Shown: positions 15,621 through 24,282 of the stretch, one piece after another
Layout: the number at the start of each line of letters is the position of its first letter
Position numbering within the stretch: the first letter of the stretch is position 1
Assembly (NCBI RefSeq): GCF_902477725.1
Contig: NZ_CABSIF010000019.1
Location: 1-47,350, forward strand
Origin: an uncultured Desulfovibrio sp.
Lineage (GTDB): Bacteria; Desulfobacterota; Desulfovibrionia; Desulfovibrionales; Desulfovibrionaceae
DNA: 47,350 nucleotides
Reading direction: 5' to 3'
Notes under the pieces: generated by a model
Seen by the model: only the letters and a program-made list of their open reading frames with translations
Told to the model about the DNA's origin: nothing
Database searches by the model: none
Translations under genes and position numbers: made by a program

Positions 15621-16642
15621 CACAGCCCCTTATCAATTTTTGTTGCCTGCGCGTGCTTTTCAAGCACCTGCCGCATGGCGTCCGCCGTAGGCGCATCCAG
15701 TTTGTAGGACATGACATAATCCCGAAAACGGGCGTTCAGCCCTGCAGCCACCTGCGCAAGATCGCGCTGAAAATCCTTGTATTCCTTACGCTCTGCCAGC
15801 CGCACCCGGCCCTGCCCGTCCACATCGTCTACAACATAGCGCTGTAGTGGTGCAAGAGAGCGCAGGCCGGAAAGGTAGAGGATTTTATTCATGAACAGCT
15901 TGCCCATGCACAGGTTATCCCTGACGACCAGCTCGCGGTGCAGCCTGCGCTTGTCTATGCCGCGTGCGGCATAGGTTTCGCGCGCGTCATCGTCTTCCCT
16001 GATATTTTCAAAATACTCGGGCCCGAGGTAATAGTACTGCGGCAGGCCCGCCGCCTGCATGCGCAGGCCGTAATCACCGTCTTCGCCGCCGTAGAGGCCG
16101 TATTCCTCATTCCAGAAACCCAGCTTTTCAGAAACAGCCTGCGGCACAAGCACGGCCTGACCGGGCAGATTGCCCACGCACAGCCCAAGCTCACCGTGCG
16201 GAGTTTGCAGGCTGCCGGGAGTTTTGCGCAGCATTTCGCGGTTAAACGCGCCGCCAAGATTGGAGAGCGGCTGCCCGTGGCTCCACAGGGCCAGCAGGTC
16301 GCGCAGCCAGTGTTTGCGCACAATGGCTGTGTCGTTATCCAGCTTCATGTACAACGGCGCGGACACAAGCTGCCAGCCCACGTTGGCTGCGCAGGCCACG
16401 CCCATATTGCGCGGCAGCAAAAAAAGATTGTCGATCAGGCGCTCTGCCCGCAAGGCCAGCAGCTTTTTTACAAGCTCCGGCTCGCTGCCGTTGTCCACCA
16501 CCGTGATATGGAACGGCACCTCGCGCGAGGTGGCTGCCAGGGCGCGGATGGCGCGCTCCGTGGCCGCAGGCCTGTTAAAAACCGGGATGGTCACGTTGCA
16601 GAGCGGCCCCTGCGGGCTCGCCCCGGTGCTGGGCTCGTGCAT
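15620..16642 (-). CDS. Family 2 (GT-A) glycosyltransferase
   Basis: A cytoplasmic or membrane-associated sugar transferase of 340 residues. The GT2 fold is visible: VTIPVFNRP near residue 18, TVVDNGSEP, the NMGVACAANVGW segment and the metal-binding DND (Asp102-Asp104) in KLDNDTA. GLYGGEDGDYGLRMQAAG supplies the late acidic ED motif usual for the catalytic base. Start ATG 16642 follows ggag at good spacing; a TTG 15 codons upstream is possible but weaker. It is coupled to the TPR gene and divergent from a second glycosyltransferase 178 bases away, suggesting a joint role in surface glycan or protein glycosylation. Donor and acceptor are unknown. Confidence 0.88.
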   Translation of the reverse strand: MHEPSTGASPQGPLCNVTIPVFNRPAATERAIRALAATSREVPFHITVVDNGSEPELVKKLLALRAERLIDNLFLLPRNMGVACAANVGWQLVSAPLYMKLDNDTAIVRKHWLRDLLALWSHGQPLSNLGGAFNREMLRKTPGSLQTPHGELGLCVGNLPGQAVLVPQAVSEKLGFWNEEYGLYGGEDGDYGLRMQAAGLPQYYYLGPEYFENIREDDDARETYAARGIDKRRLHRELVVRDNLCMGKLFMNKILYLSGLRSLAPLQRYVVDDVDGQGRVRLAERKEYKDFQRDLAQVAAGLNARFRDYVMSYKLDAPTADAMRQVLEKHAQATKIDKGL

Positions 16643-16742
16643 GTATGCTCCGCTGGCGCTGCTGCGCCCCGCAATCAGATGTGACAAACAGCAATGAATG
16701 CGTGATGGTAGATAACAGGCCTCTGTGCGTCAAGACGAGCAA

Positions 16743-16771
16743 TTGACGCTGCTGCCCTGCATTGGTAGGCT
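16743..16771 (+). promoter_or_regulatory. Candidate promoter for the GT-B glycosyltransferase gene
   Basis: TTGACG (16743-16748) and TAGGCT (16766-16771) are spaced by 17 bases, about 50 bases upstream of ATG 16821. The -35 is good, the -10 poor. Confidence 0.35.
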
Positions 16772-16820
16772 TGCCGCCGCAAACCCGCCGCCTATTCTGC
16801 GGCAGGGATAAAGGAGAACC

Positions 16821-17903
16821 ATGGCGCGCGTACTTTACGGCATTCACGGCACAGGTCACGGGCACGCCATGCGCGGCCTGACCATAGCCCGCCGCCTTTC
16901 ACGGCACGAATTTCTTTTTGTGGCGGACGACGACGCCCCAAAAATTCTTGAGCCGGAATTTCCCGTGCGCCGACTGCCCAACCTGGGCACGGTGTTCAAG
17001 GACTACAAGGTGGACATGGCCGCCACCATCAGCCGGGCCCTGCCCCTGCTGTGGCACAGGCAGCGCTACATTGATCAGGTGTCGCGCCTCATTGATGAAT
17101 TCCAGCCCGATGTCTGCATGACAGATCTGGAATATTTTGTGCCGCGCGCCGCCGAAAAAGCCGGGCTGCCCTGCCTGACCCTCGACCATCAACACATCAT
17201 CACCTGCTGCCAGCACAACCTGCCGCCCAACATGTGGTGGGATACCTTTGTGCAGGGCCTCACCCCGCGCTATCTCTTCCGTCCCACGGCGGAAAACCTC
17301 ATCATATCTTTCTACTCGCCCCCAGTACTGCCGCAGTACAAGGCGCGCGTGGCCCCGCCCATCCTGCGCGACAGCGTGCTTGCGCTCAACCCGCGTGATG
17401 ACGGCCACGTGCTTGTGTACCAGAGCAACTCCACCCACCGTAAACTGGTGGACTTTCTGCGCGCCGCCACGCGCAAAACCTGCTACGTCTTCGGCTATGA
17501 CCGCACCGAAGGGCAGGAGGACAACGTTATCTTCATGCGCAAGAGCGAAGAAGGCTTTCTGCGGCTGCTGGAAGGCTGCTCCTACGTTATCCAGGGCGGC
17601 GGGCATACCCTCATGGGCGAGGCCCTGCACCTGGGCAAACCCATACTCACCCTGCCCCTCAAGGCCATGGTGGAGCAACGCTTCAACGCGCTCTATATTG
17701 AACGCCTGAACTACGGCATGCAGGCCGACATGCACACGCTGGAACCGGAACTGCTCCAGCGCTTTGAGGCAAACCTGCCTGCCTACAAGGCGGCCATAGC
17801 CGCAGGAAACTTCTGCGGCAATGAAATGGTTTTCGGCCTTGTGGATCACTTTATCCGCAACGGCTCCCTGCCTGTGCACGGCAACCCCGCCGTGCAGGAA
17901 TAA
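16821..17903 (+). CDS. GT-B glycosyltransferase, MJ1255/VC2487 family
   Basis: A 360-residue transferase of GT-B fold related to MurG/GT28-type enzymes. The N-terminal YGIHGTGHGHAMRGL glycine-rich loop is the family signature. The C-terminal nucleotide-sugar site reads IQGGGHTLMGEALHLGKPILTLPL, comparable to the donor-binding GGG...E stretch of MurG. MTDLEYF and TLDHQHI lie between the domains. The start at 16821 follows aaggag. The gene is divergent from the GT2/TPR operon and ends with its own terminator. Substrates in this family are undefined. Confidence 0.85.
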   Translation: MARVLYGIHGTGHGHAMRGLTIARRLSRHEFLFVADDDAPKILEPEFPVRRLPNLGTVFKDYKVDMAATISRALPLLWHRQRYIDQVSRLIDEFQPDVCMTDLEYFVPRAAEKAGLPCLTLDHQHIITCCQHNLPPNMWWDTFVQGLTPRYLFRPTAENLIISFYSPPVLPQYKARVAPPILRDSVLALNPRDDGHVLVYQSNSTHRKLVDFLRAATRKTCYVFGYDRTEGQEDNVIFMRKSEEGFLRLLEGCSYVIQGGGHTLMGEALHLGKPILTLPLKAMVEQRFNALYIERLNYGMQADMHTLEPELLQRFEANLPAYKAAIAAGNFCGNEMVFGLVDHFIRNGSLPVHGNPAVQE

Positions 17904-17937
17904 CTCCGGCAAGCCGCTTTTTCAGCGCAACTCCAGG

Positions 17938-17973
17938 GCCAGACCTCCGGCACATCGGCGGTCTGGCTTTTTT
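17938..17973 (+). terminator. Terminator of the GT-B glycosyltransferase gene
   Basis: Arms gccagacc/ggtctggc (17938-17945 and 17960-17967) followed by six T. It sits 35 bases after the stop codon. Confidence 0.85.
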
Positions 17974-18096
17974 CTGCCCTCCTCCGCCCTGCTCCATCGG
18001 TTTTTCCATCTATCTGTACTTGCAGCATAATATTTCTGGCATACTGTTGTACCAGCGCCGTCACACCTGAAGCAATGGCGTAATTGGCCGTTGCGC

Positions 18097-18125
18097 TTGT
18101 CATTTATTTTGAAAAAGTCTAGATT
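18097..18125 (+). promoter_or_regulatory. Sigma-70-type promoter for the yhaO-yhaN-like pair
   Basis: TTGTCA (18097-18102) and TAGATT (18120-18125) are separated by 17 bases, about 40 bases before ATG 18166. Both boxes are reasonable matches. Confidence 0.5.
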
Positions 18126-18165
18126 TCAGCAATATTTCCCACAAATCCACAAAAGAGGCTTTTAC

Positions 18166-19449
18166 ATGGACGGCATCCGCTATATTCACGCCGCCGATCT
18201 GCATCTGGACACGCCGTTTCAGGGACTTTCCCGCACGGCTGCGCAGGGTGGGCATCTGGCGCGTCTGCTGCAAGAGGCCACTTTCAAGGCCATGGACCGC
18301 CTCTTCCGGCTTTGCGAATCAGACAAGCCGGATTTTCTCATATTGGCTGGCGACGTGTATAATGAGGAAAACCATAGCGTTAAAGCTCAGCTTAAACTGT
18401 GCGACGGCTGCCGCCGCCTGCGTGATGCCGGAGTGCGCGTTTTTCTGGCGCACGGCAACCACGATCCCCTTTCCTCAAGGCTGGCGGCTGTGCAGTGGCC
18501 GGACAACGTCACTGTTTTCGGGCCGGATGCCGAAAGCCACACAGTTGAAAAAGACGGCAAGGTCGTGGCCGTTGTGCACGGCATCAGCCACGCCAAGATC
18601 AAGGAAGGCCGCAACCTGGCCCGCCTGTTTCGGCGCGACCAGCACCACGACTGCTTTCAGCTTGGCGTTCTGCACTGCACGGTCGAAGGCCAGAACAAGG
18701 CCGACCGCTACGCCCCCTGCTCGCTGGACGACCTCAAAAATACCGGGCTTGACGCCTGGGCGCTGGGCCATGTGCACGAGCGGGCCACACTTTGCACCAC
18801 CCCTTTTATCGCATACAGCGGCAACGCTCAGGGCCTGCACGTCAATGAGCCGGGGCCACGCGGCTGCCTGCGGGTGACGGCAAGCCCGCAACCGGGCGGC
18901 GGCTATGCCTGCAACGAGGATTTTGTGCGTCTGGGCCCTGTGCAGTGGGCCAGGGTGCAGGTTGAGCTTGACGATGTGGCCCACCTCAACGAGGTGGAAA
19001 ACAGAATGACCCGCGCGCTGGAACAGGCCGCCGAAGCCACTGACCCCGGCTGCGAGGCCCTGATGGCCCGCATCGTTTTGCACGGGCGCACCCAGCTTGA
19101 CGCCGCCCTGCGCGATGCCCCCAATCAGGAAGACCTTGCCGAACGGCTGGCGCACCTGCAAACAGGCACTCCCAGCGTGTGGATCAAGGACATTGTGGCC
19201 GAAACAAGCCCCGCCATTGACCGTGCCCAGTATCTGCAACGGGAAGACCTGCTTGGCGAAACCCTGCGGCTGGCCGAGCGCATGGCGCAAAGCAGCGACA
19301 CCCTGCACGATGTGGCAACTCCGGCGCTGAAACAGGTCTATGACCACGGGCAGCTCCGCCATATTCTCACCCAACCCGACGATGCGCGTATGCGAGCCCT
19401 TTTGGAAGAGGCCGAACGCCTGTGCACGGATCTTCTGGAGGCACGCTGA
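18166..19449 (+). CDS. YhaO/SbcD-like DNA repair exonuclease (metallophosphoesterase)
   Basis: A Mn-type calcineurin-like phosphoesterase of 427 residues, the nuclease half of an SbcCD/Mre11-Rad50-like pair. All metal motifs are present in order: Asp11-His13 (AADLHLD), GD at 62-63 (LAGDVYNEEN), GNHDP at 97-101, LHC near 165 and GHVHE at 201-205. The capping and C-terminal helices follow. ATG 18166 has agagg seven bases upstream and gives the family N-terminus; the longer upstream frame is not used. The TGA overlaps the ATG of the ATPase gene (TGATG), so the two subunits are coupled. The role in double-strand-break processing is inferred from the family. Confidence 0.9.
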   Translation: MDGIRYIHAADLHLDTPFQGLSRTAAQGGHLARLLQEATFKAMDRLFRLCESDKPDFLILAGDVYNEENHSVKAQLKLCDGCRRLRDAGVRVFLAHGNHDPLSSRLAAVQWPDNVTVFGPDAESHTVEKDGKVVAVVHGISHAKIKEGRNLARLFRRDQHHDCFQLGVLHCTVEGQNKADRYAPCSLDDLKNTGLDAWALGHVHERATLCTTPFIAYSGNAQGLHVNEPGPRGCLRVTASPQPGGGYACNEDFVRLGPVQWARVQVELDDVAHLNEVENRMTRALEQAAEATDPGCEALMARIVLHGRTQLDAALRDAPNQEDLAERLAHLQTGTPSVWIKDIVAETSPAIDRAQYLQREDLLGETLRLAERMAQSSDTLHDVATPALKQVYDHGQLRHILTQPDDARMRALLEEAERLCTDLLEAR

Positions 19450-22400
19450 TGTATATCCAGTCCTTCCACATGGACGGTTTCGGTATTTTTTCTGACGTGA
19501 GTGTTGAAAATCTCTCGCCGGGGCTTTCCATTTTTCTGGGTGAAAACGAAGCGGGCAAGTCCACTTGCCTGGAATTTCTGCGCACCATGCTCATCGGCTA
19601 TCCTGACCCGCGCAACAAGGAATACAAGCGTATCCCCGGCCCCCTGCGCGGCGGGCAGCCCGGCGGCAGCATGGAACTGCGCTCGGACGAACGCGGCATT
19701 CTGCGCCTTACCCGGCGGCCCGGCAGCAACGGCGGCGTACTCACCCTCACCGATCCGGAAGGCAAACCGCTGGAACCAGACATGCTGCGCCAGATGCTCT
19801 CCGGCGTGAGCCGCGATGTGTACCGCAACGTGTTCGGTTTCAGCCTCACAGAGCTTGAAGACCTCAACAGCCTTACTGACGAAGGCGTGCGCAACGCCCT
19901 GTACGGCGCAAGTTTCGGGCCGGGGCTGCGTTCGCCCGGCGAGGCGCTCAAGCTGCTGGACAAACAGGCCGATGAAATTTTCAAGAGCGGCGGCAGCAAG
20001 CCCGCCCTCAACGCCGCCCTGCGCCAGCTTGCCGAACTGCGGCAACGCAAGATCGAACTGGAACAGGAATGCGCCGGGTACGACAGCATGGCAATGGACC
20101 TTGCCGAAAAGCGCGATGATCTGGCAAACCTGCGCCACCGCAAACTCCAGCTTGAAGAAGAACGCCGCATCCTTGAACGCCGCCTTGGCGTGTGGTTGCA
20201 GTGGAACGAATGGCGCATGGCGGGCGCGCGCCTTGAACGGCTTGACCCCATAAGCGCCACCTTTCCCGAAAACGGCAGGGAGCGCCTTGCCCGCGCTCAG
20301 GAGGCCCGCGAGGGCTGCGAGCGCCAATGGGCCGCGCAGATGGAAAAGCTCACCCGGCTGCGCCAGAGGCGTGACGAACTTGAGATCAACTATCCCCTGC
20401 TGGAGGCCCTGCCCGCCCTGCGCCGCATGGCAGAGCGCAAAAGCGGCTTCAGGCAGGCATTGAGCGCCCTGCCCGCACAGGAAGAAGCCCTCCTGCGCGC
20501 GCAGGAAGACCTCACCCGCGAACTTTCGCGCCTGGGGCCGGACTGGTCGTGCGACCGCATCCGGGCCACTGACCGCTCCCTCTTTGCCCGCGAGGACATT
20601 GAACGCCAGGGGCGGGAAATGCGCGCCGCAGCCTCGGCCCATCAGGCCGCCGTGGACAGCCTCACCCAGAGCAACCGCGAAGTGGAAAGCGCAGAGCGCG
20701 AGGTGGCCTCCAACACTGCCGCCCTTGATCTGCTGCCCGCGCCGCCCGCAGCGCTGGATGACGATGCCCGCGACAACCTGCGTCAGGCCCTTGCCCGGCA
20801 GGAAGAAGCCCGCCGCCAGCGTCCCCTGCGCCAACGCGCGGTGAACGAAGCAAAAACAACATTTTCCAGAGCTTTCAATCCCCTGCGGCTGGTGGTCAAC
20901 GGCGCAAGTGACGGCGCTCAGGCAGAAGCCCTGCTTGATTCGCTCCTTTCGCGGCAGGAAGAAGCCCTCGCCCTTGCTGCCGATGTGCAGGAAAAAATGC
21001 ATCAGGCTGACGATGCAGCGCAGGACGTGCGCCAGGCGGAGGAACAGGTTGCCGCAGTCAAGGGTCGCGTGGAAGCCCTGCGCGAAGAACAGCGCCATAT
21101 AAACGGCCCCACCCGCGAGGATCTTGACGGGCAAAGCCTTGCCCTGCGCAAACTGCGCGCCCTTTCCGCCACCTTGGGCACGGAGCGTGAGCGGCTTGAA
21201 GAACTCAGCGCCCGCATCGGCAATGAGCCGCCTGTCACAAGAGTGAAAAATTTGCCCCTGCTGGTTCTGGGCCTTGCTTTCTTTCTTGGCGGCGCGGGCA
21301 TGCTGCTGGCTTACTGGCGCATGGGCATCACGAGCATTGGCCTCACGGCCGACATTGAGCTGCCCGTGAGCCTGTGGTCCGGCTATCTGCTGCTGCTCTG
21401 CGGCGTTGGCTTTATGGCTGGCGGCGTACCACACACTGGCGCGGAGGCAAAACGCCGCCAGATGGAACATCTGCAACTTCAGGGCAGACGCGATTCGTGC
21501 GCGGCCCACGTGGCGGAACTGGACGAGCAGGCCAGCCAGCTTTGCGCGGCGGCTGGCGTACAGAGCATGGATCTGGTGACGCTTGAGGCCAGGGAAGTGC
21601 TGCTTGAACACGAACGCGAGCAATGCTTTGAAGAAGAACGCGCCCGCAAGGACATGGACGAACTGAAGCACGCCATGGATCTTGCCCGCACGGAAGTGAG
21701 CAAAAGGCAGGCTGCGCGCTCCGAGGTAGAAGGCATTGTGCAGCAGACCCGCCGCCGCTGGCACGAATTCATGCTGGCCCTGCACGTGGCCAATGTGCCC
21801 TCGCCCGAGGGTGCGGCTGCCTTTTTTGCCAGGGTGGAATCAGCACGGCTCGCCTTTGGCGGCGTTGCCGCCGCCGATGCGGAGCTGCAAACCCTGGATG
21901 ACGACTTGCGTCAGACAGAAGCCCGCATGCGTCTGGTGCCTGCCGTGGCTGAACGCCTGCCCGCCAACGCGGATTCAGATTCACTGGCGGAGGCTGTGCG
22001 GCAGGTGCTTGAATCCTGCCGCGAGGCCGATGCCGCCCGCGAACTGCGCATCAAGGCCGAGGCCGCGCTGCAAAATTCACAGAGCGAACTTAACCGCGCC
22101 CGCACCCGCCAGGCAGAAGCCAGCGCGGAACAGCGTCAGGCGCAGGAGCGGCTCAACGAAGCGCGTTCGCAATGGACGGCCTGCTTGCATGATCTTGGCC
22201 TCGGCACCGACCTTGACCCGGAAACAGTGCGGGAAGCCCTGAAATACATGGAAAACTGCCTGGCTGCCGAGGCTTCGGTGCAGCGCGCCCAATCGCAGCT
22301 CAATCAGGGCCGTACAGAGCTGGCTGCCCTGCGCGACCCGCTGCAAGCCCTGCTGGCGGAGCTTGGCCTGCCGCCGCATCAGGATGCGGACAACCACCCC

Positions 22401-23426
22401 GACTGGCTGCTCAGCCTTGATGCCGCGCTGGAAGCGGCGGAAGCCATGTCGCAGGCGCAGAGCCGCCGCCGCAACCTCGATAATGAAGTGACGGAAATGG
22501 AGGACGAGGCCCGCGCTGCGGAAGCCGCCCTTGAAAGCGCCCGGAGCGCAGAGCGCTCCCTGCTTGCCATGGCGGGCGCGCACGATGCAGAAGAGTTTTT
22601 GCGTCAGGCCGCCCTGCACGAAGAACTGCGCGCCCTTACCCAGCGCCGTCAGGATCTGGAAGACGCCCTGCGGCTGGCTGCGGACAAAACACCCCTGAAG
22701 GAATTTCTCGATTCCTTCGAGCATGAGGATCAGGAAAGTCAGGAGCGCCGTAGTGCGACCATCAGCGAAGAACTGACTGGCATTCAGGAGCAGGAAGAAA
22801 ATCTGGTCAAACGCGTTGCGGAACTGCGCAGCAAGGTGGACGCCCTTTCGCGCACCGAGGAGCTTTCACAGCTATTGCAGCAGGAGGCGGCCCTTGTGGA
22901 AGACATGGAGCGCATGGCCTTTGCCTGGAGCCGCGTGGCCCTTGCCCGCAGCATCCTTGAAACAGCCAAGCGCACCTTTGAGCGGGAGCGCCAGCCAGAG
23001 GTCATCCGCCTTGCCTCAAGCATCTTCACCCGCATTACGGGCCAGCGCTGGCGCGGCATCAACGCCTCGCTGGAAGACGCCAGCCTCGCCATCCTGCCCG
23101 TGCAGGGCGAACCCATAGCGCCGGAAAATCTGAGCCGTGGCGCGCGCGAGCAGGCCTATCTGGCCCTGCGGCTGGCCTACATAAAAAATCATGCCCTGCA
23201 TGCCGCGCCCCTGCCTGTGATCATGGACGAAGTGCTGGTCAACTTTGACCCGCAAAGGGCTGAGCGCACGGCACGCGCCTTTGTGGAACTGACCGGCGGC
23301 AGCCAGGGCAAAGCCCATCAGCTGCTCTACTTTACCTGCCAGCCGCACATGGCGGAACTGCTACGCAAGGCAGAACCCCAGGCCGCGCTGTTCCATGTGC
23401 AAGACGGCAGCATCAAGGCCGCATAA
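19449..23426 (+). CDS. YhaN/SbcC-like SMC-type AAA ATPase with a membrane hairpin
   Basis: The ATPase half of the nuclease complex, 1325 residues. Walker A is GENEAGKST (31-39). The C-terminal half-site has the signature LSRGAREQ (from 1228) and Walker B with Asp1260-Glu1261 (IMDEVLVNFD). Between them run long Glu/Arg/Ala coiled coils. At about 601-661 two hydrophobic stretches (LPLLVLGLAFFLGGAGMLLAYW and LWSGYLLLLCGVGFMAGG) replace the zinc hook, as in YhaN proteins of Firmicutes, so the complex is probably membrane-tethered at the coil apex. No CxxC hook is seen there. It starts within the nuclease stop codon. A terminator lies at 23455. Confidence 0.9.
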   Translation: MYIQSFHMDGFGIFSDVSVENLSPGLSIFLGENEAGKSTCLEFLRTMLIGYPDPRNKEYKRIPGPLRGGQPGGSMELRSDERGILRLTRRPGSNGGVLTLTDPEGKPLEPDMLRQMLSGVSRDVYRNVFGFSLTELEDLNSLTDEGVRNALYGASFGPGLRSPGEALKLLDKQADEIFKSGGSKPALNAALRQLAELRQRKIELEQECAGYDSMAMDLAEKRDDLANLRHRKLQLEEERRILERRLGVWLQWNEWRMAGARLERLDPISATFPENGRERLARAQEAREGCERQWAAQMEKLTRLRQRRDELEINYPLLEALPALRRMAERKSGFRQALSALPAQEEALLRAQEDLTRELSRLGPDWSCDRIRATDRSLFAREDIERQGREMRAAASAHQAAVDSLTQSNREVESAEREVASNTAALDLLPAPPAALDDDARDNLRQALARQEEARRQRPLRQRAVNEAKTTFSRAFNPLRLVVNGASDGAQAEALLDSLLSRQEEALALAADVQEKMHQADDAAQDVRQAEEQVAAVKGRVEALREEQRHINGPTREDLDGQSLALRKLRALSATLGTERERLEELSARIGNEPPVTRVKNLPLLVLGLAFFLGGAGMLLAYWRMGITSIGLTADIELPVSLWSGYLLLLCGVGFMAGGVPHTGAEAKRRQMEHLQLQGRRDSCAAHVAELDEQASQLCAAAGVQSMDLVTLEAREVLLEHEREQCFEEERARKDMDELKHAMDLARTEVSKRQAARSEVEGIVQQTRRRWHEFMLALHVANVPSPEGAAAFFARVESARLAFGGVAAADAELQTLDDDLRQTEARMRLVPAVAERLPANADSDSLAEAVRQVLESCREADAARELRIKAEAALQNSQSELNRARTRQAEASAEQRQAQERLNEARSQWTACLHDLGLGTDLDPETVREALKYMENCLAAEASVQRAQSQLNQGRTELAALRDPLQALLAELGLPPHQDADNHPDWLLSLDAALEAAEAMSQAQSRRRNLDNEVTEMEDEARAAEAALESARSAERSLLAMAGAHDAEEFLRQAALHEELRALTQRRQDLEDALRLAADKTPLKEFLDSFEHEDQESQERRSATISEELTGIQEQEENLVKRVAELRSKVDALSRTEELSQLLQQEAALVEDMERMAFAWSRVALARSILETAKRTFERERQPEVIRLASSIFTRITGQRWRGINASLEDASLAILPVQGEPIAPENLSRGAREQAYLALRLAYIKNHALHAAPLPVIMDEVLVNFDPQRAERTARAFVELTGGSQGKAHQLLYFTCQPHMAELLRKAEPQAALFHVQDGSIKAA

Positions 23427-23454
23427 GCGCTAACAAATCCTCCTTCTGCACAGC

Positions 23455-23492
23455 GGGCGGGTGTTCCTTGGGAGCATCCGCCCCTATTTATT
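23455..23492 (+). terminator. Terminator after the yhaN-like gene
   Basis: A 13-pair stem with two G-T pairs (23455-23467 and 23471-23483), three-base loop, then ctatttatt. The T tract is interrupted, so efficiency is uncertain. Confidence 0.6.
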
Positions 23493-23659
23493 GGCAAACC
23501 CCTCAGCTCAACTCCGCACCGTCATATTCGCAGCCTAAAATCGATTAGCAATCTTTCTTTTCCAATTGAACATGTTAGGAAAAATACAATTTTTTGTACA
23601 ATTTTTAATAATAAAATCAGCATAATATGATTTGAATTTGAAAAGTAATTTCATTTTTA

Positions 23660-23688
23660 TTGACACGCCGCTCTGCCTGTGACAGTGT
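23660..23688 (+). promoter_or_regulatory. Candidate promoter for the STAS-like gene
   Basis: A perfect TTGACA (23660-23665) lies 17 bases before cagtgt (23683-23688), a poor -10. The ~120 bases upstream are very A/T-rich and could act as an UP element. An activator may be needed. Confidence 0.4.
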
Positions 23689-23724
23689 ACCGCCATGCAC
23701 ATTCAGCAAAGCGGAGATAAAAAT

Positions 23725-24117
23725 ATGGATCAGCAGCCGGTGTTTACCGATCATACGGGTTTAAGCCACCGTTTCAGCCACGACAACCTCCACATTTCCG
23801 TTTCTTCCCGCTTCGATCCTCCCCAGGCAACTGCGCTTATTGAGCTTCTTCAGTGCAATCAGGCCAACTGCAAACGCATTTTCATTGACGTACGGCACGT
23901 AGCCAACCCACATCCTTCCGCCGTTGACGCCCTCAAGACCTCGCTCCTGCTGGGCGGTCTCAGCACAGAACGTATCGTATTCAAGGGCAAGAGCGGCTTT
24001 GACATGGCCGTTACCGGCAATCGCGTTCTCATCGAGCAAAAGAAAAAGCACGTCTGCAAGGGCAACTGCGCCAACTGCAAGTGCGGCCACCACAAGAACC
24101 ACCACGCGGAAAACTGA
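23725..24117 (+). CDS. STAS-like protein with a Cys/His-rich C-terminal tail
   Basis: A small soluble protein, 130 residues, not firmly assigned to a family. Residues ~20-105 read like a STAS/anti-sigma-antagonist fold: NLHISVSSRFD strand, helix, CKRIFIDVRHVANPHPSAVDALKTSL (the usual position of the phosphorylatable Ser is ambiguous), then a second strand-helix. The tail (111-127) carries four Cys and four His in C-x3-C-x2-C-x-C-x-HH-x2-HH spacing, a likely metal site. Start ATG 23725 follows ggag at eight bases; an upstream ATG at 23695 lacks such a site. It lies between the nuclease pair and the porin, with a strong hairpin after it. Confidence 0.7.
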   Translation: MDQQPVFTDHTGLSHRFSHDNLHISVSSRFDPPQATALIELLQCNQANCKRIFIDVRHVANPHPSAVDALKTSLLLGGLSTERIVFKGKSGFDMAVTGNRVLIEQKKKHVCKGNCANCKCGHHKNHHAEN

Positions 24118-24160
24118 TCGCCCCCTCGCTTGCGGCAGAGAGAGGCGTTTAGGCAAAGGA

Positions 24161-24200
24161 CATCCCTGACGCCAGGGCAAGAGCCTGCCCGTCAGGGATG
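24161..24200 (+). other. Long hairpin between the STAS-like gene and the porin gene
   Basis: Perfect 11-bp arms catccctgacg/cgtcagggatg (24161-24171 and 24190-24200) with an inner gggca/tgccc pairing. No T run follows. It may protect the upstream mRNA end, attenuate read-through, or belong to the porin leader. Confidence 0.6.
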
Positions 24201-24282
24201 ACTTCTGGAAGCATAACGCGCGCGTTGCAAAAGCCTGTGGCATCTGCGGCCGCTGCGCAAACCCTTTACGGAGGAGAAAGGA

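Noticed and set aside
19338..21785. An 815-codon open frame antisense to the yhaO-like and yhaN-like genes
   Set aside because: It is a shadow of GC-biased codon use; no ribosome site or recognisable domain, and both sense genes carry complete motifs.
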